Source: an uncultured Lachnospiraceae bacterium (lineage in GTDB: Bacteria; Bacillota; Clostridia; Lachnospirales; Lachnospiraceae). From it: a stretch of 64,000 nucleotides of DNA. Position 1 is the first letter of the stretch. The number at the start of each line of letters is the position of its first letter. The notes under the pieces are model-generated. The model was not told the origin of the DNA and made no database searches. It worked only from the letters and a program-made list of their open reading frames with translations. Location of the stretch: contig CAJTWA010000017.1 in assembly GCA_910580195.1 (NCBI GenBank), forward strand, positions 13,023 through 77,022, in the 5' to 3' direction. Shown one piece after another: positions 17,418 to 24,869 of the stretch. The position numbers were made by a program, and so were the translations under genes.

Positions 17418-20400
17418 ATGGATGGGAAAAAACCAGAAATAAGCGTACGGAAGAGAAATGGGAAGGTTCTGTCCACCGGGTCTTCTGCCAGCAGGGGCAT
17501 TGCACCGGCACGTAGCAGCAGTGCAGGGTTATCCCGCCTGATACACCAGTACAAAGAGAAAGAGCATTTGGCATACCGCCAGATGGATTTAAACGGGACC
17601 ATAGATTTAGCGCCCCAGCTTAGCGTCAGCTACAGCCAGCTCCATGTGGAGTTTAAAATCGGGGGCAGAAAGAAATACGTGCTGAAAAATATTATGGCCT
17701 TTGCGTATGCCTTAGGGCGCGGGGACCTGGTTTCCTACGGGAAGGAACTGGAATTTTACCATATCCCGGAGGCATTTACGCCAAGGGGGCGGGCATTGGC
17801 AGAGTTTTTGGCAATGGAGGCTGAGAACCGGAAGCATAGCAGGCAGGCTTGGAATTATGATACGAAGGACGGGAACCGCTATGTCCACATCCACAGCGGA
17901 AATATGGACGAATTTTTCCGGGCGGTGGGGACAGGGGAATTCCAAGTGGAAATGAATTACCATTCCCTGCAGCCATGGCATTTAACGGATGCGCCTTATA
18001 AGCCGCTCCTGTCTATTTGGGGGCAGGAGGACGGGGCAGCGTTAGAGCCGGAAGAGCTGCTTTATACCTTCGGGAACCGGTATGGCTACCTGTGGAATGA
18101 GGGCGCCATTTACCGGATGCCCATGGAGGAGGTACGGGAAATCCGGCCCTTTTTGGAATACATGAATAGCTATAAGCTCGGGGAATATTTTGTTTCTAAA
18201 GGGGAACTGCCAGCGTTTTGCCGGGAGCTTCTGCCAGTGCTGGAACGGCATTACCAAATCCGGCGGCATGGCTTTGCGGAAAAAGAATACCTGCCGCCTA
18301 AGCCGGAATATGACATTTATCTGGACGCCCCGGACAAGCAGGACGTCACCTGCGAAATGTATGTCCGCTATGGAAGTTTTCAATACAATATTTTCGATAA
18401 GCCCCGCATGATAGAAAACAGGGATGAACTGGCGGAGTTAAAGCAGCGGGAGAAAGTACGCGCTTGGTTCCAGAACATGGATTTCCAGAAAAAGCAGATG
18501 GTAATTGCCGGGGACGACGGCAAGCTGTATGCATTGCTGGCAGAAGGCATGGACGAGCTTGCCAGGCTTGGGAACGTCTATGTCAGCGATGCGCTGAAAT
18601 CCATTCAGGTTACGCCTTCCCCCTCTGTTTCCGTTGGGGTGTCCTTAAAGGGGGACCTGCTGGAACTGACGCTGGAAAGCGAGGAAATGCCTTTGCCGGA
18701 GGTGATAGAAATTCTTTCTTCCTACCAGCCAAACCGGAAGTTCTTCCGGCTGAAAAGCGGGGACTTCCTAAGCATGGAGGAAGATGGGCTTGCTGTCCTC
18801 TCGAGGATTCAGGAAAGCGTTTCCATCCCTGCCGCCCAATGGGCGCAGGGAAGTGTCCTGCTCCCCAAGTACCGGGCGCTGTACTTGGACGGGGAGCTGA
18901 ACGGCCAAAACCGTCTTTATGCAGCCAAGGACAAGGCGTTCCAGACGCTGGTACGGAATATGGAGTCGGTGGAAGGCAACAGTTTTGAAGTGCCAAAATC
19001 CTTGGGGAAGGTACTGCGCGAATACCAGAAACAGGGGTTTTTATGGCTGAAAACCTTACATGCCAATGGATTCGGCGGAATCTTGGCAGACGACATGGGG
19101 CTGGGGAAAACCTTACAGGCCATAGCGTTCCTGCTGTCGATGCAGGAGGAAATGGAACATGCGGTGCAGGCAGGGGATGGTTTGCAGGAAAGTGTGAGGC
19201 AGCCAGAAGAAGCCTGCAGGGAACAAACCGGCCAGTGGGAGGACAGCCTAAAGGGCAGCAGCAAGAAGTTTGCATTAATTGTCTGCCCGGCATCCCTCGT
19301 GTATAACTGGAAAAATGAAATCGAGCGGTTTGCGCCAAGCCTGCACCCAGTGACTGTGGCAGGGACAGCCCCAGAACGGAAAGAAACCATAGATATGGCA
19401 GGAAGGCAGGATATCCTTATCACCTCTTATGATTTGCTGCGCAGGGACGAGGATTTTTATGAGGGATACGCTTTCTGCCATGAAATCATTGACGAGGCAC
19501 AGTATATCAAGAACCACAATACAAGGGCGGCAAAATCCGTAAAAAGCATCCGTGCAGGGTTTAAAATCGCCTTGACGGGCACGCCCATAGAAAATAGGCT
19601 CAGCGAGCTGTGGAGTATTTTTGATTACCTGATGCCGGGATTTTTATACACGTACAGCCGTTTCCGGGAAGAGATTGAGATTCCCGTTGTACTCGGGCAG
19701 GACGAAGGAGCCGCAGGGCACCTACGGAACATGATCCGTCCCTTTGTGCTCCGCCGCCTGAAAAAAGACGTGCAAAAAGACCTGCCGGCCAAACTGGAAA
19801 AACCAGTATTTACCAAGCTGGAAGGGGAACAGGAGAAACTTTACGCCGCCCATGTACAGCGCATTAAGCTGATGCTGGACGGCCAGACAGAGGAGGAATT
19901 TGCCTCCAAGAAAATACAGGTCTTGGCAGAGCTTACAAGGCTCCGCCAGATTTGCTGCGACCCGTCGCTGGTGTACCGGAATTATCAGGGAGAGTCAGCA
20001 AAATTGCTGATGTGCATAGATCTGGTAAAAAACGCACTGGACGGCGGGCACAGGGTTCTCTTGTTTTCCCAGTTTACCACCATGCTCTCTTTGCTGCAAA
20101 AGGCGATGCAGAAGGAAAACATCCCATTCTTAACCTTAACCGGGTCAACCGGGAAGGAGCAGCGCGCAGAGCTGGTAGAAGCCTTCCAGCAGGGGGCAGC
20201 CCCGGTATTTTGCATTTCCCTGAAAGCAGGGGGCACCGGGCTGAACTTAACGGCGGCAGATATTGTCATCCACTACGACCCGTGGTGGAACGTGGCGGTG
20301 CAGAACCAAGCCACAGACCGCGCCCACCGGATTGGGCAGAGAAACCCAGTGACGGTGTACAAGCTGATTGCCAAAAATACCATTGAAGAGAAAATCCTAA

Positions 20401-20510
20401 AGCTACAGGAGAAAAAGAGGGAACTGGCAGAACAGCTATTGGGTGCGGAAGGCTTCGGAGGGGTAAAGCTTACCAAAGAGGAAATGATGGAGCTTTTAGG
20501 ACGGGCATAA
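17418..20510 (+). CDS. SNF2-family DEAD/DEAH helicase
   Basis: A 1030-residue cytoplasmic Swi2/Snf2 ATPase. Residues about 80-520 match the bacterial SNF2-associated region (beta-rich, ending before LREYQKQGFLWLK). The ATPase core has Walker A ADDMGLGKTLQ at about 555, an acidic insertion of roughly 40 residues (EEACREQTGQWEDSLKG), DEAQ in place of DEAH (IIDEAQYIKN), LTGTPIENRL, and the C-terminal lobe motif AGGTGLNLTAADIVIHYDPW...QATDRAHRIGQ. Many relatives begin with a SWIM zinc finger; none is seen here. ATG 17418 has AGGAG at 17406-17410, so the short N-terminus appears real. The role is unknown, probably transcription or repair. Confidence 0.92.
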   Translation: MDGKKPEISVRKRNGKVLSTGSSASRGIAPARSSSAGLSRLIHQYKEKEHLAYRQMDLNGTIDLAPQLSVSYSQLHVEFKIGGRKKYVLKNIMAFAYALGRGDLVSYGKELEFYHIPEAFTPRGRALAEFLAMEAENRKHSRQAWNYDTKDGNRYVHIHSGNMDEFFRAVGTGEFQVEMNYHSLQPWHLTDAPYKPLLSIWGQEDGAALEPEELLYTFGNRYGYLWNEGAIYRMPMEEVREIRPFLEYMNSYKLGEYFVSKGELPAFCRELLPVLERHYQIRRHGFAEKEYLPPKPEYDIYLDAPDKQDVTCEMYVRYGSFQYNIFDKPRMIENRDELAELKQREKVRAWFQNMDFQKKQMVIAGDDGKLYALLAEGMDELARLGNVYVSDALKSIQVTPSPSVSVGVSLKGDLLELTLESEEMPLPEVIEILSSYQPNRKFFRLKSGDFLSMEEDGLAVLSRIQESVSIPAAQWAQGSVLLPKYRALYLDGELNGQNRLYAAKDKAFQTLVRNMESVEGNSFEVPKSLGKVLREYQKQGFLWLKTLHANGFGGILADDMGLGKTLQAIAFLLSMQEEMEHAVQAGDGLQESVRQPEEACREQTGQWEDSLKGSSKKFALIVCPASLVYNWKNEIERFAPSLHPVTVAGTAPERKETIDMAGRQDILITSYDLLRRDEDFYEGYAFCHEIIDEAQYIKNHNTRAAKSVKSIRAGFKIALTGTPIENRLSELWSIFDYLMPGFLYTYSRFREEIEIPVVLGQDEGAAGHLRNMIRPFVLRRLKKDVQKDLPAKLEKPVFTKLEGEQEKLYAAHVQRIKLMLDGQTEEEFASKKIQVLAELTRLRQICCDPSLVYRNYQGESAKLLMCIDLVKNALDGGHRVLLFSQFTTMLSLLQKAMQKENIPFLTLTGSTGKEQRAELVEAFQQGAAPVFCISLKAGGTGLNLTAADIVIHYDPWWNVAVQNQATDRAHRIGQRNPVTVYKLIAKNTIEEKILKLQEKKRELAEQLLGAEGFGGVKLTKEEMMELLGRA

Positions 20511-20888
20511 AATGCTGCCCTTCGAGCCATATTTTGGCGGTGAAAGCCTTGCTTTGGCGTTCCATGCTGCAGCAGCCTCGGAAGGAAATTTGGGCAGGTA
20601 AGATGCTGCGGTATGGAACCGCTGGAATAAAAAATAGGAATCCCCCAACTGGTTGGAAACAGTAGGATACCAGTGGGGGTTCTGTTTATTCCTTCATGGG
20701 TTTAATACTCCGCTGCTTGCAGCGTTCTGAAGGAGGAAGCTAGAGCCAGATACCCCGTGGCTTGCTGCAGGGTGGTTTATTCTGCTATGGGTGAAGTGAA
20801 CTGCTGCTGGCAGTATTTTGGGATAAGAGGTTAAGAGGGGTATCCCGTTGTTTGCAGCAGGGTGGTTCGCTCCGTACAGTGGCTGAAT
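20511..20888. other. Intergenic stretch with terminator and degenerate short repeats
   Basis: A terminator-like hairpin at 20638-20682 (GAATCCCCCAACTGGT with ACCAGTGGGGGTTC) serves the SNF2 gene. After it a degenerate motif, approximately CCCGTTG(T)TTGCAGCAGGGTGGTT, occurs at about 20752 and 20846. A relative is at 32061. No gene is supported. Confidence 0.5.
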
Positions 20889-21083
20889 TTATGCCATTTT
20901 ACCAAGTATATCCCGGGGTGGGTTTACCCTGCGGAAATGTATGGCCTGTTCAGGAGTTATTTCTTGGCAGTCTTCGTCAAAGAAAATAGGCTGTTTCTTT
21001 GCTTTTGCCAGCATTGCCAGTTCTTCTTCTGTAAAAGTAAGTTCTGAGAGCAATTCGGGCGTCATTTCATTCATATTTACCAT
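20889..21083 (-). CDS. Probable antitoxin of a BrnT/BrnA-like pair
   Basis: A 64-residue acidic protein whose start (ATG 21083) overlaps the end of the BrnT-like gene by 17 bases. AAGGGGG lies 8 bases upstream. It contains TPELLSELTFTEEELAMLAKAKKQPI and a C-terminal stretch ending in PPRDILGKMA. It lacks the clear ribbon-helix-helix of classical BrnA, so it is called an antitoxin from position, size and charge rather than sequence. It would neutralize the toxin and autoregulate the operon, which is inference. An alternative longer start at 21113 lies within the toxin gene. Confidence 0.6.
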   Translation of the reverse strand: MVNMNEMTPELLSELTFTEEELAMLAKAKKQPIFFDEDCQEITPEQAIHFRRVNPPRDILGKMA

Positions 21084-21489
21084 AATATATCCCCCTTTCA
21101 AAATTTGTTGCAAATCTGGCCGATATTAATCTGGTAACATCCTTTTTTTTACCATCTGCATTTGTAAATAATCTTTCTGTATAGACAACAAATATAATGT
21201 CATCCATCTTATCTGAAAATGAACTAATATTTCCAATGATGCTTTCACTGATTTTAGGGCTATTGGCATATCCCGCAGATAAATCGCCAATCGTATCATA
21301 ACGGTCTTCTATGATGCTGCTTTTTTCGTCATATAGTTCGATACGGTCATAATCAAAAAACACGCGGGCAGCGTGATAGAATGAGATGCCATGATGCTCT
21401 ATATTATATTCATTTTTCCATTCATCATATTCAAATACCATATCCCCAAGTGAGAACATTATGGTTTTGGAATCTTCTTTATTTATCAT
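21067..21489 (-). CDS. BrnT-family toxin with an insertion
   Basis: A 140-residue protein with the BrnT (DUF497) ribonuclease fold: FEYDEWKNEYNIEHHGISF near residues 19-37, the following AARVFFDYDRIELYDE and IIEDRY, and the closing strand IIFVVYTERL with RLISARFATNFERGIYY at the end. Classical BrnT is about 90 residues. Here roughly 30 extra residues (DLSAGYANSPKISESIIGN region) are inserted before the FVVYTER strand, and an N-terminal extension of about 15 residues is present. BrnT cleaves RNA and is held by BrnA. GAGG lies 7 bases before ATG 21489. The family assignment is good; activity is unknown. Confidence 0.75.
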   Translation of the reverse strand: MINKEDSKTIMFSLGDMVFEYDEWKNEYNIEHHGISFYHAARVFFDYDRIELYDEKSSIIEDRYDTIGDLSAGYANSPKISESIIGNISSFSDKMDDIIFVVYTERLFTNADGKKKDVTRLISARFATNFERGIYYGKYE

Positions 21490-21619
21490 GCGTTTACCTC
21501 ATTTATAAAATACCATAAAATAAGCAGGGATACAATGGAGTTTTTTGGGTTTTCTTAATTTTATAATTAGGGTTTGGAAATATATTTGTAGCGTATAGTA
21601 TTCATTTTTAGCAATGCGC

Positions 21620-22906
21620 CTATAACCCCAGCACCACTACAAACGTTGCCCCTCCTCCGGGCGTATCCTCAATCCACAGCTTTCCCTTATGCATATGGAC
21701 AATTTCCCTTGCAATGCACAACCCCAGCCCGAAATGGGACTTGTCCTTGTGGGATTTGTCACAGCGGTAGAACCGGCCAAACACGGCTTCTTTTTCCGTA
21801 TCCGGAATACCGGGGCCATTGTCTGCAACCTGAAAGGCAAGGCGGTTTGGGAAAACTTCCATGGAAAGGGAAATCTTTCCTTTCAGCGGCGTATAGCTGA
21901 TGGCATTGTCCAAAAGGATGGAAAATACCTGCTCCATCCGTTCCTTATCGCAAGAACAGGGAGGGACCATCCCGTCCGGCAGGGATATGCGGATGGAAAT
22001 GCGTTTTTTCCGGGCAAGGGGTTCAAATTTTTCATAGGCGGACAGCAGCAGGGTATCCAGTTCCACAGGCTGTTTGTGGATGGAAAAATGGGAACTGTCG
22101 GTGCCGGAAAGGGTCAGCATATCTTCAATCAGGCGTCCCATGCGTTTCCCTTCCATTTCTATAGTATTGGAAAAATGCGCCTGTTCCTCTGGGGAGGCCT
22201 GCTTCATGGCGGACAGGCAAGAAAGCATGACGGTTAGGGGCGAGCGCAGTTCATGGGAGGCAGATGCAATGAATTCTGCCTGTTTCTGGCGGTTTTCGGC
22301 CAGCGGCTGTATCATCCGCCAAGTGAAGAACCAGAAAAATATCCCAAGGAGAAGAAGGCCGCCAATGTCTGCCCCGGCAAATAAGAGCCGCTGGAACTGG
22401 ATGGTTTCCTCCAAGCCTGACAGGGGGAAAAGGACGGCGATATTTAGCGTGCCGCCATTTTTAGGGATTAGCGCCATTGCCCCATAGTAAGATTTCCTGT
22501 TCAATGATAATTCAAATTCTGCATGGGCAGAGAGGGCGGAATTTGCAGAGATGGATGTTTCTATCATCCCATATTCGGCGGTGGCTTTTTGGCGTACTTG
22601 TGCAAAATCTTTTTCATTGAGGGAAAATGGGGTTAGGGTATCGAATACCAATGGGGAGCCGCTGTCTTGGATGTCAAGCTCAAAATGGGTGTCTGTGCAG
22701 AATTGGGAAAGCCAGTTGTGGGAAATGACGTTTTGGCTTTCTAGGTGGTTTACTAACATATTGATGTTGACTTGGAAGTCTGCGAAGCTGCGTTTCTTGG
22801 ATTCCTTTTCTGAAACGGAAAGGCAGAGGAAGGACATGAGGGCGAGGATTAGGGTGCAGACTAGGGTGCAGAGCAGGGTGAGTTGGATGTGGAGTTTTTG
22901 GAACAT
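21620..22906 (-). CDS. Two-component sensor histidine kinase
   Basis: A 428-residue membrane kinase. Transmembrane helix 1 is at about residues 8-30, an extracytoplasmic sensor of about 140 residues follows, and helix 2 is at about 172-192 (GADIGGLLLLGIFFWFFTW). The H-box SASHELRSPLTVMLS carries the phospho-accepting His. The N-box (LLDNAISYTP), G1 (VADNGPGIP), F (FGRFYR) and G2 (FGLGLCIAREI) are all present. The start is ATG 22906, behind AAGGAGG; the frame to 23032 runs into the repeat upstream. Its partner regulator is at 23268-23951, 361 bases upstream on the same strand, with structured repeat A between them. The signal is unknown. Confidence 0.92.
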   Translation of the reverse strand: MFQKLHIQLTLLCTLVCTLILALMSFLCLSVSEKESKKRSFADFQVNINMLVNHLESQNVISHNWLSQFCTDTHFELDIQDSGSPLVFDTLTPFSLNEKDFAQVRQKATAEYGMIETSISANSALSAHAEFELSLNRKSYYGAMALIPKNGGTLNIAVLFPLSGLEETIQFQRLLFAGADIGGLLLLGIFFWFFTWRMIQPLAENRQKQAEFIASASHELRSPLTVMLSCLSAMKQASPEEQAHFSNTIEMEGKRMGRLIEDMLTLSGTDSSHFSIHKQPVELDTLLLSAYEKFEPLARKKRISIRISLPDGMVPPCSCDKERMEQVFSILLDNAISYTPLKGKISLSMEVFPNRLAFQVADNGPGIPDTEKEAVFGRFYRCDKSHKDKSHFGLGLCIAREIVHMHKGKLWIEDTPGGGATFVVVLGL

Positions 22907-22993
22907 TGGGGGGATCCTCCTTGGGATGGCAGTTTTGTGGTGGCTTCTTTTATATGGGTTGGGGGAGGTTGGTGAGGGGCTTTGGGGGAGGAC

Positions 22994-23174
22994 GGCAATT
23001 CCGTGCTGCCCTCCCTCACACAAACTGGGCAACGTTCCGGCGAACTAACTGCTAACTCCGACTAAGGGATTTCGGGATAGCCCTCATCCCTAAGTCTGCG
23101 TAAGCAGTGGATTTCGCCTCCACTAAGGACGCCCATGAAGCGTTTGCTTAGAGGGAGGGCAGCACGGAATTGCC
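22994..23174. repeat. Structured repeat, copy A
   Basis: A 181-base element bounded by perfect 24-base inverted repeats (22994-23017 and 23151-23174). Its core contains CTAACTGCTAACTCCG and several small hairpins, including CTAAGGGAT with ATCCCTAAG and CTGC-GTAA-GCAG. Copy B at 24310-24484 is the same core inverted. It lies between the response regulator and kinase genes. Confidence 0.8.
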
Positions 23175-23267
23175 TGTGTGTTGGCATAATCAATGTAGGT
23201 TTGGCAACGTTGGGCAATAGGAATGATGGTAGGGCTGTTTGGCAGCTGTAATTAGTGCCCTATAGTG

Positions 23268-23951
23268 TTAAGGCTTGCTGGGCGGTTCTAATTGGTAGCC
23301 TATGCCGCGGATGGTTTTTAGCTGGAGGATGCTTTCTACGCTTTTGAGCCTCCGGCGCAGGAAGTAGATGTAGTTGTCTAAGTTGCCGTCCTCTACTTCG
23401 GCGTCTGGCCCCCAGACTTTGGACAGCAGGGAAGCCCTTGGGATGGTCTGTCCCGGGTTCCGGAGGAAAAATTCCAGCAAATCCCCTTCCCGGGCGGAGA
23501 GGGAGCAGGAATTATCTTTGCAGTAAAGTTTTTTCTGGACGGTATCATAGGAAATATCGCCTAATTCCAAAGGCTTGTTTCCTTCCCATTTTGGGGGACG
23601 CCTTAAAATGCACCGTATTCTGGCAAGAAGTTCTTCGAAATCGAAAGGCTTTACCAGATAATCGTCTGCCCCACAGTCCAGCCCGGTGATTTTATCATTT
23701 AACGCGCCAAGTGCGGTGACAAAAATAATGGGCGTGGAAATGTTTTTTTCACGGGCAATTTTCAGCACGGAAATTCCGTCTAGCACCGGCAGCATCCGGT
23801 CCAGTAAAATCAAATCATGGGACTGCTGTTCAATAAAGTGCAGCCCTTCCTCGCCATCGTGGCATACATCCGTTTCAAATTGGTTGCGCTCCAGTTGGAA
23901 CCGGAGGGTTTCTGCAAGGGATTTGTCATCTTCTATAATAAGGATCCGCAT
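23268..23951 (-). CDS. OmpR/PhoB-family response regulator
   Basis: A 227-residue transcription regulator. The receiver domain has the acidic pair EDD at residues 7-9, the phospho-acceptor Asp in LILLDRMLP (about residue 51), the switch Thr in FVTALG, and Lys in YLVKPFD. The C-terminal winged helix (about 130-222) shows SLSAREGDLLEFFLRNPG, LDNYIYFLRRRLK and IRGIGYQLE. It is the first gene of the minus-strand pair with the kinase. The palindromic CTCTAA sites at 24624-24672 are a likely binding place, and the operon starting at 24870 a likely target; both are inferences. Confidence 0.95.
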   Translation of the reverse strand: MRILIIEDDKSLAETLRFQLERNQFETDVCHDGEEGLHFIEQQSHDLILLDRMLPVLDGISVLKIAREKNISTPIIFVTALGALNDKITGLDCGADDYLVKPFDFEELLARIRCILRRPPKWEGNKPLELGDISYDTVQKKLYCKDNSCSLSAREGDLLEFFLRNPGQTIPRASLLSKVWGPDAEVEDGNLDNYIYFLRRRLKSVESILQLKTIRGIGYQLEPPSKP

Positions 23952-24126
23952 ATGAACCTCCTACTCTTTAACCCCTCAGGGCCTAATTTCCCACAGCTTT
24001 GCTGCGTAACAAAAGCATAACGGGCGAAGCAAGTTCTGGGCTGATATCCTGCAGCTCTGTTGCAGTGAGTTCCATTTCTAATTTTCTTCCGTATTCCAAC
24101 AGATAATGCAATGAGAGGACGCTTTC

Positions 24127-24285
24127 AGGCTTGGCTCCAATTCAGCCCAGCCCTCCGGAGAACTCGGGAAAGCCTACGTTTCCAAGTCTGAGCAACCAAT
24201 ACATTTCGCCCTTATTAAGTTTCCATGAATTGCTCGTTCAGGGGAAGGTTTATCCCGAATTACCTGTGCACTTTAAAGAAAAAAA
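24127..24285. repeat. Structured repeat, degenerate copy C
   Basis: A decayed relative of copies A and B in the orientation of A. It keeps AAGTCTG-GCAA, CATTTCGCC and CCATGAA at matching positions, and a local hairpin GGAAA with TTTCC. Boundaries are approximate; no long terminal stem is left. Confidence 0.5.
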
Positions 24286-24309
24286 GAATAGGAAAGCCAA
24301 TACCCAGCA

Positions 24310-24484
24310 GTTAGGGATAGGGATCCCTCCCCTACAGGCAATTCAGGGACGCTTTTCATGGAGGTGAAATCCACTGCTTACGTGGGCTTAGTGATGAAGG
24401 CTTTCCTGAATCACTTAGCCGGAGTTAGCAGTTAGTTCACCGGAATGTTGTCCCGCCTGTAGGGGAGGGGGCCCTATCCCTAAC
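24310..24484. repeat. Structured repeat, copy B
   Basis: A 175-base element with 30-base terminal inverted repeats (24310-24339 and 24455-24484; 28 of 30 positions complementary). Its inverse complement aligns with copy A over the whole core. The stem sequences differ from A but stay complementary. Confidence 0.8.
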
Positions 24485-24566
24485 AGCGTCCGCCCCCACA
24501 GCCTAAATTACTTCCGTCCCCCACAGCCTAAATTACTTCCGCCCCGTAACAGCGTCCGCCCCCACA
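24482..24566 (+). repeat. Short direct repeats
   Basis: AACAGCGTCCGCCCCCACA occurs at 24483 and again near 24547, and the unit CCCCACAGCCTAAATTACTT occurs twice between them. These are tandem duplications just outside repeat B. Confidence 0.65.
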
Positions 24567-24623
24567 ACGTATATCCAAATACTCCCACCCCATCATAATA
24601 TTCTTATATTATACCACACCTAT

Positions 24624-24672
24624 CTCTAAATAATCTCTAAAAATTCCCATCTCATTTAGAGAAAGATTAGAG
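24624..24672. promoter_or_regulatory. Palindromic response-regulator operator
   Basis: CTCTAA occurs at 24624 and 24635, and its inverse TTAGAG at 24656 and 24667. Within each pair the half-sites are 11 bases apart (one helical turn), as for tandem OmpR-type sites. It sits between the divergent regulator gene and the 24870 operon. Confidence 0.6.
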
Positions 24673-24695
24673 TTACCTATGCTATTCTTTTTCTA

Positions 24696-24774
24696 GTGTA
24701 CTGACCGGATTATATTTAGGCAAGTAAAAACGTCGATATTTAACTGCCGGAGTAATATAATCCTGTCAGCACAC
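24696..24774. promoter_or_regulatory. Long dyad in the leader of the 24870 operon
   Basis: A 21-base arm at 24696-24716 is inverse to 24754-24774 with two mismatches, separated by 37 bases. The left arm contains GGATTATATT, a possible -10. There is no T-tract, so a plain terminator is unlikely. It could be an operator pair or a leader hairpin. Confidence 0.5.
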
Positions 24775-24869
24775 GAGTCCCCTCCCCAGACAGATAAATT
24801 ACATACATACCCAACCATAGGTTTTCAAATATCCGTTTGGGCAGGCAAATTCATCAAGGAGGTAAAACC

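Noticed and set aside
22994..24484. Ordinary insertion sequence
   Set aside because: The elements are under 200 bases, with no coding capacity; a non-autonomous element remains possible and is reported as a finding.
24482..24566. CRISPR-like array
   Set aside because: Only two copies each of two different short units without regular spacers, and no cas genes.
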